A DNA stretch of 64,000 nucleotides from Flavobacterium limi (lineage in GTDB: Bacteria; Bacteroidota; Bacteroidia; Flavobacteriales; Flavobacteriaceae). This document shows, piece by piece, positions 50,735 through 58,839 of the stretch (positions are counted from its first letter, which is position 1; each line of letters opens with the position of its first letter). The notes beneath the pieces were generated by a model that was given only the letters and a program-made list of their open reading frames with translations, had not been told where the DNA came from and searched no databases. The stretch lies in NCBI RefSeq assembly GCF_010645075.1, contig NZ_JAADZV010000006.1:124001-188000 (forward strand), given 5' to 3'. The position numbers and the translations under genes were made by a program.

Positions 50735-51622
50735 TTAATCAAATAAATCAGAAGATAAATAACGATCACCGCGATCGCAGATAATAGCTACAATAACGCC
50801 TGATTCTAGCTGTTCTGCAATTTTAAGGGCTACAGCAACAGAACCACCACTGCTCATTCCTGCAAAAACTCCTTCTTCTAATGCTAGCCTTTTAGTCATT
50901 TCTCTTGCTTCCTTTTCACTTACATCCACAACGGTATCCACTTTTGAGGCATCAAAAATCTTTGGTAAATATTCCTGAGGCCATTTACGAATTCCAGGAA
51001 TCTGGGATCCGTCGCTCGGCTGTGCCCCGATGATCTGAACATTTGGATTTTTCTCCTTCAAATAAGATGAGGTGCCAATAATGGTTCCGGTCGTCCCCAT
51101 TGCTGACACAAAATGAGTTACAGTCCCTTCAGTATCTTCCCATATTTCGGGTCCTGTTGTTTTGTAATGTGCTTTCCAGTTGTCGTCATTCGCGAACTGA
51201 TTTAACATTACGTAACCTCCTTCAGCTACTTTTTTGTCAGCGTAGTCACGTGAACCGATAATTCCTTCACTGGCAGGTGTCAAAATAACCGTTGCACCAT
51301 AAGCGCGCATGGTTTGTGTACGTTCTTTTGTGGAATCTTCAGGTAACACTAATTCTATTTCAACCTGAAATAACTGAGCAATCATCGCTAGTGCAATTCC
51401 GGTGTTACCACTTGTAGCTTCAATTAATTTATCTCCTTTTTTGATATCACCTCTTTCCAGAGCCGATGCAATCATGTTATAAGCGGCCCTGTCTTTTACA
51501 CTTCCGCCCGGGTTGTTGCCTTCGAGTTTTAATAAAAGTTTTACGTTTTTATTTTTGACCAGATTGACAGTTTCCATTAGTGGAGTATTACCAATCAGGT
51601 TGATTAATTTCTGTGGTTTCAT
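50735..51622 (-). CDS. cysM: Cysteine synthase
   Basis: A 295-residue fold-type II PLP enzyme with GNTPLME near the start, the PLP lysine Lys43 in GGSVKDRAA, the phosphate-binding SGNTGIALA, the GTTGTI loop, and SSGGSVAVALKIA near the end. It joins O-acetylserine and sulfide (or thiosulfate) to give cysteine. The length is at the short end of the family, as for CysM. It follows the serine acetyltransferase gene with a one-base gap, so the two steps of cysteine synthesis form an operon. Confidence 0.9.
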   Translation of the reverse strand: MKPQKLINLIGNTPLMETVNLVKNKNVKLLLKLEGNNPGGSVKDRAAYNMIASALERGDIKKGDKLIEATSGNTGIALAMIAQLFQVEIELVLPEDSTKERTQTMRAYGATVILTPASEGIIGSRDYADKKVAEGGYVMLNQFANDDNWKAHYKTTGPEIWEDTEGTVTHFVSAMGTTGTIIGTSSYLKEKNPNVQIIGAQPSDGSQIPGIRKWPQEYLPKIFDASKVDTVVDVSEKEAREMTKRLALEEGVFAGMSSGGSVAVALKIAEQLESGVIVAIICDRGDRYLSSDLFD

Positions 51623-51623
51623 T

Positions 51624-52415
51624 CTATTTTTTTTCTTTTATTTTAACTTCGGTTGTAGTGGTATTCAATACTATTGAATCTGCAGGGATTGATTTGGTTA
51701 CCCAGGCGTTTCCTCCCACAATGCTATTTTTGCCTATAATGGTTTCGCCTCCCAAAATGGTTGCATTGGCATAAATACAAACATTTTTTTCAACAGTTGG
51801 ATGGCGTTTGGCATTTTTCATGTCTTTACTCACGCTCAGGGCACCCAAGGTAACTCCCTGATAAATTTTTACGTGTTTTTCTATTACAGTTGTTTCCCCT
51901 ATAACAATTCCGGTGGCATGATCAATAAAAAACGGTGAAGCAATGTTCGCTCCGGCGTGAATATCAGTTCCTGTAATTCGATGCGCATATTCGCTCATTA
52001 ATCGTGAAAATAGTAACAAATCGAGTTTGTATAATTCATGGCTTAACCTGTAAATTGCAATTGCATAGAAGCCGGGATATCCCAGATAAACTTCGTCTAT
52101 GCTGTTTGAGGCAGGATCATTTTCTAAAATATATTCGGCATCCTGATTCAGTTTCTCTAAAACTTCAGGTAGTTTTTCCAGAAAAAGGTCCCACATAGAT
52201 CCACATAATCTTTCCGGTTTTTTGCATGCCATGACAGCAATTTCTTTAAAACGAAATTCCAGCTCGTCAATGCTTTCATCTAAAACAGCGTTTGAATCAA
52301 AAAGAGTATAAAAAAGCTTTTCTGTAAACTCTTCGGTTTTAGTTTTAATGCCGTAATTTATGTTAGAATGGCTTTTTAAAGCTTTGATATTTTGTATGAT
52401 AAGATCTTTTGACAC
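51624..52415 (-). CDS. epsC: Serine O-acetyltransferase
   Basis: The 263-residue protein has an N-terminal helical domain and a C-terminal left-handed beta-helix of hexapeptide repeats, with the active-site motif GTDIHAGANIASPFFIDHATGIVIGETTVIEKHV (Asp and His of the acetyl-transfer dyad). It acetylates serine with acetyl-CoA, supplying CysM. The C-terminus (TTTEVKIKEKK) differs from the E. coli CysE inhibitory tail, so cysteine feedback may differ. The gene leads the epsC-cysM pair. Confidence 0.9.
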   Translation of the reverse strand: MSKDLIIQNIKALKSHSNINYGIKTKTEEFTEKLFYTLFDSNAVLDESIDELEFRFKEIAVMACKKPERLCGSMWDLFLEKLPEVLEKLNQDAEYILENDPASNSIDEVYLGYPGFYAIAIYRLSHELYKLDLLLFSRLMSEYAHRITGTDIHAGANIASPFFIDHATGIVIGETTVIEKHVKIYQGVTLGALSVSKDMKNAKRHPTVEKNVCIYANATILGGETIIGKNSIVGGNAWVTKSIPADSIVLNTTTTEVKIKEKK

Positions 52416-52605
52416 AATTGTAAAATTGAATGGATAATTTGAAACGTTAAAAGTAAGGTGTTTTTTGTAAATAAAAGCATGAATTCCCTAAAGAAATTTT
52501 ATATTGAAAATTCAATTTGTGATAAATAAAATAAATTTTGAGAACAGTAATTTATAAGATTGTTAAGAACTTAAATGTGTAAATTAGCAAGTAAAACAGA
52601 GTAAA

Positions 52606-53307
52606 ATGAAAAAAGATTCTACTTTTAAGAGTGCTATTTCTAATCTTTCATTTCCAGAAACTGAGAAAGTTTCAGGGAAATCAATACATGATCCTGTTTT
52701 AGGGCTTATTGTTAAAGACCATCCTTCCTTTTGCGATAGTGATTTTATCTCTTTTCAGGAATTAAATAAGTATCGGCAGAAATATATTTCGGATTATTTA
52801 ACTAATGAAATCGGTGCGCTTTCTGATCTTGAGAAAAGTGTTATTTCTTCTTTAAATGAAGATAAATCGATTGTGAGTATTGTAGAAGATGAAGATGAAA
52901 AGAGGAATTTCGGGCAAAAAATCGCTGACAAAGTAGCTGATTTTGGCGGAAGCTGGACTTTTATCATTTCGTTTATAATTTTTATTGTGATTTGGATTGG
53001 GTCTAATGTTTATGTTTTAATGAACAAAGGTTTCGATCCATACCCATTTATTTTACTGAACCTTATTTTATCATGCATCGCAGCTTTGCAGGCACCGGTA
53101 ATTATGATGAGCCAGAATCGTCAGGAAGAAAAAGACCGTACCCGTGCCAAAAAAGATTATATGATTAACCTGAAATCTGAATTAGAAATCAGGATGATTC
53201 ATGATAAAATTGATCATTTGATTATGCACCAGCAACAAGAGTTAATCGAAATCCAAAAAGTCCAGATCGAGATGATGAATGATATTTTAAATCAAATAAA
53301 AAAATAA
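52606..53307 (+). CDS. DUF1003 membrane protein
   Basis: The 233-residue protein has a soluble N-terminal half (about 1-115) and the DUF1003 core with two membrane helices (SWTFIISFIIFIVIWIGSNVY; PFILLNLILSCIAALQAPVIMM) followed by SQNRQEEKDRTRAKKDY, the family signature. A coiled-coil-like C-terminal tail contains KIDHLIMHQQQELIEIQ. The function is unknown. It converges with the DUF2752 gene, 15 bases apart. Confidence 0.88.
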   Translation: MKKDSTFKSAISNLSFPETEKVSGKSIHDPVLGLIVKDHPSFCDSDFISFQELNKYRQKYISDYLTNEIGALSDLEKSVISSLNEDKSIVSIVEDEDEKRNFGQKIADKVADFGGSWTFIISFIIFIVIWIGSNVYVLMNKGFDPYPFILLNLILSCIAALQAPVIMMSQNRQEEKDRTRAKKDYMINLKSELEIRMIHDKIDHLIMHQQQELIEIQKVQIEMMNDILNQIKK

Positions 53308-53322
53308 TCCGGATCAAAAAAG

Positions 53323-53607
53323 TTAAAGATAGAAATGTTTATAATAGTATCCTCCAATCATAAATACAGCATTTATAATTCCCGAAGCCCAAAGTAATTT
53401 ATTGTAATTTTTGGCTTTGTCTAAAAAATGCAAAGCTACTATCCCTAAAAAAATAAGCGAAGTGTAGATTGCAGGATACATCTTAAAAGCGGCTAAAAAA
53501 TCACCCTGAAAAAGTAAAAACAAGGCACGTTGGAATCCGCAGCCGAAACATTCAATTCCGAATAAGGTTTTACTGAAACAAGGCAGCATATATTTTTCTA
53601 AATCCAA
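53323..53607 (-). CDS. DUF2752 small membrane protein
   Basis: The 94-residue protein matches DUF2752: the N-terminal segment PCFSKTLFGIECFGCGFQRALFLLFQGDF with the C-x2-C-G pattern is characteristic, and three hydrophobic helices follow. The function is unknown; the family is common in Bacteroidota. A minus-strand TATTTTTG element lies 22 bases upstream of the ATG. Confidence 0.85.
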   Translation of the reverse strand: MDLEKYMLPCFSKTLFGIECFGCGFQRALFLLFQGDFLAAFKMYPAIYTSLIFLGIVALHFLDKAKNYNKLLWASGIINAVFMIGGYYYKHFYL

Positions 53608-53629
53608 CGGTTTTGTTTTTACAATTTTA

Positions 53630-53637
53630 CAAAAATA
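53630..53637 (-). promoter_or_regulatory. Candidate -7 element for the DUF2752 gene
   Basis: Minus-strand TATTTTTG (TAnnTTTG), 22 bases before the ATG at 53607. Confidence 0.45.
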
Positions 53638-53682
53638 GATATAAGATTTAAATTAGGACAGAGGTACTACTTTAAAGTTTCT

Positions 53683-53690
53683 TATTTTTG
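53683..53690 (+). promoter_or_regulatory. Candidate -7 element for the small protein/Smr pair
   Basis: Plus-strand TATTTTTG 18 bases before the ATG at 53709. It would serve both the small membrane protein gene and the overlapping Smr gene. Confidence 0.45.
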
Positions 53691-53708
53691 AGGTCTTATA
53701 TTAAAAAT

Positions 53709-53894
53709 ATGAAAGCTTTTAAAATTCTAATAATGGTTCTTGCAATTTCGGTTGCATTGTACCAACAGGTTTCTGAAGATAAAAATATCTATATAACAGT
53801 AATTGCAATTGCAGTATTTATGTTTGGCATGATGCAGTTAAGCGCAAAGACACCAAGTAAAAATCAGGAAAAAGAAGAAGAGGATGCTGAATAA
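53709..53894 (+). CDS. Small membrane protein translationally coupled to the Smr gene
   Basis: The 61-residue protein has two hydrophobic segments (about 4-15, FKILIMVLAISVAL; about 26-44, YITVIAIAVFMFGMMQL) and a highly charged tail (KNQEKEEEDAE). I chose the ATG at 53709; a TTG at 53688 would overlap the candidate -7 element. Its last 11 bases overlap the start of the Smr gene. No family is known to me. Confidence 0.6.
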   Translation: MKAFKILIMVLAISVALYQQVSEDKNIYITVIAIAVFMFGMMQLSAKTPSKNQEKEEEDAE

Positions 53895-54432
53895 AGGAGA
53901 TAAGGTTTCTGTTCTGGACGAAGCCATTAACGGAACGGTAGTTTCTGTTAAAAATAACGAAGTTTTGATCGAATCTGAAGATGGGTTTATGATGACGTTT
54001 CTTGTCAATGAATTAATCAAGGTACAAGATTCAAGTAACTTAATGAATTCAATTAAAAGAATTGATTTGGATTCTGTATCAAAACAAAAAGAAGAGCCAA
54101 AACCACGAAGTTTTGTGAAAGAGAAGAGAGATAAGCGCGAAATTTCGGCTCCGGAATTTGATTTACACATCGAAAAATTAGTTCCGAACAAACGCGGAAT
54201 GTCGAATTATGATATTTTGACACTGCAGACTGAAACTGCAAAGAGACATATTGAATTTGCAATTAAAAACCGTATTCCGAAGATTGTTTTTATACACGGG
54301 GTTGGTGAAGGGATTCTGAAAGCCGAACTTGATTTTTTGTTAGGCCGGTATGACGGTATCGATTTTCAGGATGCAAATTATCAAAAATATGGTCTTGGAG
54401 CTACAGAAGTTTATTTTAAGCAAAACAAATAA
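53884..54432 (+). CDS. Smr-domain protein (DUF2027-type, MutS2 C-terminal-like)
   Basis: The 182-residue protein starts with a small beta domain (about 1-50: LNKGDKVSVLDEAINGTVVSV, EDGFMMTFLVNEL) like the KOW/DUF2027 part of MutS2 relatives. After a charged linker, the Smr domain occupies about 95-180, with FDLHIEKLV and the conserved loop IHGVGEGILKAEL. Smr domains are nucleases or bind RNA/branched DNA; here both the DLH and HGxGxG motifs are intact. It overlaps the preceding small gene by 11 bases. Confidence 0.88.
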   Translation: MLNKGDKVSVLDEAINGTVVSVKNNEVLIESEDGFMMTFLVNELIKVQDSSNLMNSIKRIDLDSVSKQKEEPKPRSFVKEKRDKREISAPEFDLHIEKLVPNKRGMSNYDILTLQTETAKRHIEFAIKNRIPKIVFIHGVGEGILKAELDFLLGRYDGIDFQDANYQKYGLGATEVYFKQNK

Positions 54433-54475
54433 CCGATTCGCTTTTAGAAAATTATTTTATAAGGGTTAAAAAAAG

Positions 54476-54525
54476 CGTCCTTTTTTAATTCATACTTCTT
54501 AATAAAGTAAGACTAAAAAAGGACG
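54476..54525. terminator. Bidirectional terminator
   Basis: CGTCCTTTTTTA... and ...TAAAAAAGGACG (54476-54487 and 54514-54525) form a stem around a 26-base centre that holds a smaller TACTT/AAGTA hairpin. Confidence 0.75.
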
Positions 54526-54570
54526 TTTAATTTACAAGAAAAAAGAGTTTTTTTAAATCTGTTTTAAAGC

Positions 54571-55548
54571 TTAATTAGATGTTGTGAATAGCTCACCTAG
54601 TAAGAAACTATTTCCTAATTTAAAGTTTACGTTTCCATTATCTAAAATTACATCTCTTAATATGATGACATGTTTAAAAACTCCCGGTCCTACACTGGTG
54701 GTGGTTACTTCAATAATGCCGGTTTGTCCCGCTACGCCGTCCAGTCCGGTCCAGGTTTGGGTAATGGCAGGACTTGACGGAATTGGAGTTTTACAGAAAT
54801 AATCAGTTGGAATAAACCCATTATAAACATTGTATACGACCCTGTTTTGAGTTGGACTAATTAAGCCAGTTCTTGGAGTTCCAGAAGGTGTAGTTTCATT
54901 GGCAATCAGAGCAGGGTCAATATTGTTTATCATTAAGGATGTTACGTCATCAAAATTGTATACTACTTTTCCGTTAGTCGTAGAAGTGCATAAATCAGCA
55001 CTTTCATCAAATGTTAAGTCTAAGCCATCAACAGTTGTATCAATATCCCCAAAAACAAAATCAGGTCCTACCTGTTTTCCGGCAGGTTTGGAATAAGTAA
55101 GGTTTTTAAATGAAATACTATGTGTATATCCAACTATTCGGGTACTGTTTTCGGTCGTGTTTGGTGGGCCGTATTTAGCTTTTGTTACAATTACAATTGT
55201 ACCGTTTTTAGCATACCATTCATCAGTTACATTTGGTAATGATGGTCTAATAGCATCACAAATATTAGTTTTTGCTACAGTTCCGTCATATGTTCTGTAT
55301 ACCAGTCTGTAATTGATGTTGTCAATATCAAAAGTTTGTTCACCTGCCACATTTTCTAGTTTGTCTTCAGGCATTTGTAATAATAAACTTTCCTGGTTTT
55401 TTAGTTTATAAAGAAGTTCGTAAGTATCTGTACAATTTTCGATTTTAATATCCGGGTTGTCAAAATCAAAAGTTTCTACAGTTAAATCCCCATCGTCACA
55501 TCCGTTTAACAAAAGGGCGAATAAAAGCAGGCATGCGTATTTTTTCAT
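54571..55548 (-). CDS. Hypothetical lipoprotein
   Basis: The 325-residue protein starts KKYACLLLFALLLNGCDDGD, a lipoprotein signal with Cys16 and three acidic residues just after, suggesting surface display. The mature part contains two similar segments: IENCTDTYELLYKLKNQESLLLQ... with NICDAIRPSLPNVTDEWYAKNGTIVIVTK, and a later TDYFCKTPIPSSPAITQTWTGLDG followed by GIIEVTTT. Both combine a Cys, a proline-rich turn and a W-x-G-x2-G-x-I-strand, so the protein may hold two related beta domains. I know no family. It stands alone. Confidence 0.65.
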   Translation of the reverse strand: MKKYACLLLFALLLNGCDDGDLTVETFDFDNPDIKIENCTDTYELLYKLKNQESLLLQMPEDKLENVAGEQTFDIDNINYRLVYRTYDGTVAKTNICDAIRPSLPNVTDEWYAKNGTIVIVTKAKYGPPNTTENSTRIVGYTHSISFKNLTYSKPAGKQVGPDFVFGDIDTTVDGLDLTFDESADLCTSTTNGKVVYNFDDVTSLMINNIDPALIANETTPSGTPRTGLISPTQNRVVYNVYNGFIPTDYFCKTPIPSSPAITQTWTGLDGVAGQTGIIEVTTTSVGPGVFKHVIILRDVILDNGNVNFKLGNSFLLGELFTTSN

Positions 55549-55565
55549 CGTAATTTTATTTGCAT

Positions 55566-55573
55566 CAAAAATA
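55566..55573 (-). promoter_or_regulatory. Candidate -7 element for the lipoprotein gene
   Basis: Minus-strand TATTTTTG, 17 bases before the ATG at 55548. Confidence 0.45.
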
Positions 55574-55621
55574 GTGAAAAATTTCGCAAATGATATTTAA
55601 GAATTGACAATTGATATTTCA

Positions 55622-55629
55622 TAACTTTG
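55622..55629 (+). promoter_or_regulatory. Candidate -7 element very close to the cysteine desulfurase start
   Basis: TAACTTTG ends five bases before the ATG at 55635, implying an almost leaderless message. A TTG at 55604-55606 lies 15 bases upstream, a short spacing. Confidence 0.4.
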
Positions 55630-55634
55630 CCTTA

Positions 55635-56759
55635 ATGAAAAAAGTATACCTTGATAACGCTTCTACTACTGCCATGCGACCTGAAGTTGTTCAGGAAATG
55701 ACAAGAATTATGATGGATGATTATGGAAATCCGTCTTCTACACACAGTTTTGGGAGAAATACAAAAACAATTATTGAGCTTTCCAGAAAAAATATCTCAA
55801 AATATCTCAATTGTTCGGCTCAGGAAATAATTTTTACTTCAGGTGGTACCGAAGCAAATAACTGGATCCTTCGCTCTGTTGTAGAAGATCTGAAAGTGCA
55901 GCGAATTGTCACCTCTAAAATTGAGCATCATGCTGTTTTATATACAGCTCTGGCCTTGCAGTCTGATTATAATATTCAGGTCGATTATGTGAATATAAAT
56001 CCTGACGGGAGTGTCGATTTAACGCATTTGTCTAATTTATTATCTCAAGAAATAAAGACAATTGTAAGCTTGATGCATGTTAATAATGAAACAGGGACTA
56101 TTTTAGATATGGAAAGAGTTAGTGTGATCTGCAAACAATATAATGCGCTGTTTCATTCTGATACTGTACAGTCTGTTGGAAAAACCAAAATTGATTTACA
56201 AAAATGTTCCGTAGATTTTATCGTGGCGAGTGCTCATAAATTTCATGGACCAAAAGGTGCTGGTTTTGCTTTTGTTCGAAAAAATTCAGGGTTACAGCCT
56301 TTACTTTTTGGCGGAGAGCAGGAAAAAGGATTGCGTGCCGGAACAGAGGCTGTTCATCAAATTGCCGGAATGGCAACAGCTTTAGCAATTTCATATGAAA
56401 ACCTTGAAACCGAGCGTGAATATATTTTTGGTTTGAAAATGTATTTGATAACTCAGTTTGAAATTCATTTTCCGGATTTCCGGATTGTGGGTAAAAAAGA
56501 CGATTTTTATAATATTATAAATATTGTTTTACCTTTTTCACAAGATAAAACTGCAATGTTGCTATTTAGTCTGGATATGAAAGGAATAGCGGTTTCGAGA
56601 GGAAGCGCCTGCCAGTCCGGAAGTGTAAAGCCTTCACATGTTTTAAAAGAAATACTTTCGGAGACCGATTTAAAATTACCTAATCTCCGGGTTTCATTCA
56701 GTCATTACAATACCAAAGAGGATATTGATTTGTTGATTGAGGGGCTTAAAATAATGTAG
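55635..56759 (+). CDS. Cysteine desulfurase (NifS/IscS-like)
   Basis: The 374-residue PLP enzyme has KKVYLDNASTTAMRPEV at the start, FTSGGTEANNW, the PLP lysine Lys202 in ASAHKFHGPKG, RAGTEAVHQIAG, and the catalytic cysteine Cys326 in RGSACQSGS. It removes sulfur from cysteine for Fe-S clusters or thio-modification. It lacks iscU/sufU neighbours, so the sulfur target is not set by context. I chose the ATG at 55635; a TTG at 55611 would add eight residues not seen in the family. Confidence 0.9.
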   Translation: MKKVYLDNASTTAMRPEVVQEMTRIMMDDYGNPSSTHSFGRNTKTIIELSRKNISKYLNCSAQEIIFTSGGTEANNWILRSVVEDLKVQRIVTSKIEHHAVLYTALALQSDYNIQVDYVNINPDGSVDLTHLSNLLSQEIKTIVSLMHVNNETGTILDMERVSVICKQYNALFHSDTVQSVGKTKIDLQKCSVDFIVASAHKFHGPKGAGFAFVRKNSGLQPLLFGGEQEKGLRAGTEAVHQIAGMATALAISYENLETEREYIFGLKMYLITQFEIHFPDFRIVGKKDDFYNIINIVLPFSQDKTAMLLFSLDMKGIAVSRGSACQSGSVKPSHVLKEILSETDLKLPNLRVSFSHYNTKEDIDLLIEGLKIM

Positions 56760-56766
56760 TTGTCGA

Positions 56767-57336
56767 TTATTTACGGATTACTTTTACCTGCGAATCATTT
56801 GTTAATTTAATGATTGTTGAAGGTTTTCCAGCAACTTTATCACGATATAAATTCACGACATAATCAACTCCTTTGATAATTTCAGGATTAATATCTTTAA
56901 ATGCAATTGGTGTTGGCTGTCCTGAAATATTAGCAGAAGTAGACACTAATGGCTTTTTCATTCTCTCTAATAATTTAAAACAAAAAGGTTCTTTTACCAA
57001 TCGAATTCCAAGTGAATTGTCAACAGCAATGATGTTTGGAGCAACATTTCGCGGTTCGTCTAAAATTAAAGTTGTTGGTTTTTCAGATAAATCAAGAATT
57101 TGCCAGGCTACTTCGGGAATATTTTTAAAAACATTGTACATCATTTTTTCGCCATTCATTAATACAATCATGCTTTGAGTTTCTGCACGTTTTTTAAGCT
57201 TATATATTTTGGCAACTGCATCAGGGTTTGTAGCATCACAGCCAATTCCCCAAACAGTATCAGTTGGATAAAGAATGATACCGCCTTCTTTTATTATTTC
57301 GAAAGCTTTATGTATTTCTTCATTAAGATTTTCCAT
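56767..57336 (-). CDS. L-threonylcarbamoyladenylate synthase (Sua5/YrdC/YciO family)
   Basis: The 189-residue protein has the YrdC fold with the signatures GGIILYPTDTVWGIGCDATN, VAKIYKLKKRAETQSMIVLM and KKPLVSTSANISGQPTP. It makes the TC-AMP intermediate for tRNA t6A37. The family also includes YciO-type members; the KRAETQSM and STSANISG motifs support the TsaC/Sua5 side. It converges with the cysteine desulfurase gene, 7 bases apart. Confidence 0.9.
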   Translation of the reverse strand: MENLNEEIHKAFEIIKEGGIILYPTDTVWGIGCDATNPDAVAKIYKLKKRAETQSMIVLMNGEKMMYNVFKNIPEVAWQILDLSEKPTTLILDEPRNVAPNIIAVDNSLGIRLVKEPFCFKLLERMKKPLVSTSANISGQPTPIAFKDINPEIIKGVDYVVNLYRDKVAGKPSTIIKLTNDSQVKVIRK

Positions 57337-57722
57337 TTTTATATTTAGAATTGAATATTAATAATTACCCATGCAAAGAAACGAATAAAAAGTTCAAATT
57401 ACCAGATCGTTTTACTCACAGATTGTATAGACAAATGTTAAAAAATATTTGCAGTAAAAATAATTTGTCAAATATCAATATATATTAAAGCAGTCTTTTT
57501 TCAGTTTTTTTTAATAATAATAATAGTTTTAGGTTTATTGTTCTATTATATTATATTTGCATTCAAAAGTGCTTATTTTCTTGTTTAAAGACTGTTAAAA
57601 TTCAATAAGATTGTTAAAGTGGGATTTTTCTGCTGTTAAGTATAGGCTGAAATATAAGCACTCCAATTATATACTATATTGTAAAAAATAATTACGTTTA
57701 ATGATTTTAGTTTAAGAAAGAG
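57337..57722. other. 386-base intergenic region before the polysaccharide locus
   Basis: Divergent region between the Sua5 gene and the first glycosyltransferase. It is very AT-rich, with (TAA)n-like runs at 57511-57522 (AATAATAATAATA) and one plus-strand TATATTTG. I see no gene or hairpin. The roughly 160-base leader before the glycosyltransferase could carry a regulatory signal, but none is recognisable. Confidence 0.55.
57552..57559 (+). promoter_or_regulatory. Candidate -7 element for the glycosyltransferase locus
   Basis: TATATTTG on the plus strand 163 bases before the ATG at 57723. There is no TTTG at the usual upstream spacing; a TTG at 57538-57540 is only 11 bases away. Confidence 0.35.
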
Positions 57723-58835
57723 ATGAGGTTAATACAGGTTACTGTTTCAAGAGGTTGGCGAGGACACGAACAAAAGATCATATACTTATATGAGGCATTT
57801 AAGGAATTTGGATATGTAGATGAGCAATGGATTATATGTCCGGATGATTCTGAAACTTTTAAAATTGCAACTCAGAAAGGCATGAATGTTATTCCACTAA
57901 ATAATAAATCAGAATATGATTTAAAGTACGCTAAAAGGTTTTCAAAAATAGCAAAGGAGCTTAATGCAGATTTAGTGTTTATACACAATAGTCATTCTCA
58001 TACACTGATGGTACTGTCAAAGCTGTTTTTTAGCCTCAGACAGCCTTTGGTTTTGTGCAGAACTTTAATAAAAAGAGTTGATACAAACTTTTTTAGAAAA
58101 TGGAAGTATGATTATAGCGGCATAAAAAAAATTATATGTGTTTCATATCCGGTAGTTGATATTTTAAAACCAGTTGTAAAAGATCATAGTAAATTATGTG
58201 TAGTAGGCTGTGTAACTGATGTACATAAATTTACCAAAACAGAGAAAACCGGTGTTTTGCATAAACAGTTTAATATCCCTTCAGATTATAAAATTATTGG
58301 TAATATAGCTGCTTTTGTTGATTTCAAGGATCATGTTACCTGGGTAAATACAGTCGCAGAACTGGTAAAAAGAGGAGTTAAAGCCAAATATATTTTAATT
58401 GGTAAAGGTCCTTTAGAAATGAAAATAAGAAAACAAATTTCGGAATTAGGTTTAGAAAACGAAATTATTTTAGCAGGTTTTAGAACAGATATACCGGAAG
58501 TGCTGCCTGAGTTTGATTTATTATTATTTACTTCAAACTGCGAACCGTTAGGAGGTGTAGTTTTGGAATCCTATGCTTGCAGAGTACCTGTTGTTGCAGC
58601 AAACGCAGGAGGAGTTCCGGAAGTTGTTATAGATAATCAAACAGGGTTGCTGGCTGAGGTTGGAAATGCATTGTCGTTTGCTGATAAGGTAGAGCAGATG
58701 TTAAATGATACAGTGCTCCAAAAGAATTGTACTGTAAATGGGCGGAAATTTCTAATGGAAAATTGTACAAAAGAAGTTGTTTCAAAAAAGATGATTAAAG
58801 AACTAAAAGAAGTTTTACAGAAAAATAATAATTAA
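57723..58835 (+). CDS. Glycosyltransferase family 4 protein
   Basis: The 370-residue protein has a GT-B fold. The N-terminal start RLIQVTVSRGWRGHEQKI is a typical glycine-rich acceptor-side loop (GWRGHE), and the C-terminal half has KIIGNIAAFVDFKDHVTW and the donor-binding motif EPLGGVVLESYACRVPVVAANAGGVPEVV with the E-x7-E pattern. It transfers a sugar from a nucleotide donor, probably in lipopolysaccharide or other surface glycan assembly. It is the first gene of the locus, 4 bases ahead of the ATP-grasp gene. Confidence 0.9.
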   Translation: MRLIQVTVSRGWRGHEQKIIYLYEAFKEFGYVDEQWIICPDDSETFKIATQKGMNVIPLNNKSEYDLKYAKRFSKIAKELNADLVFIHNSHSHTLMVLSKLFFSLRQPLVLCRTLIKRVDTNFFRKWKYDYSGIKKIICVSYPVVDILKPVVKDHSKLCVVGCVTDVHKFTKTEKTGVLHKQFNIPSDYKIIGNIAAFVDFKDHVTWVNTVAELVKRGVKAKYILIGKGPLEMKIRKQISELGLENEIILAGFRTDIPEVLPEFDLLLFTSNCEPLGGVVLESYACRVPVVAANAGGVPEVVIDNQTGLLAEVGNALSFADKVEQMLNDTVLQKNCTVNGRKFLMENCTKEVVSKKMIKELKEVLQKNNN

Positions 58836-58839
58836 AAAG

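Noticed and set aside
50640..50735. A T-box or attenuator controlling cysteine genes
   Set aside because: The block lies downstream of cysM, not upstream of epsC, and shows only simple palindromes without T-box motifs.
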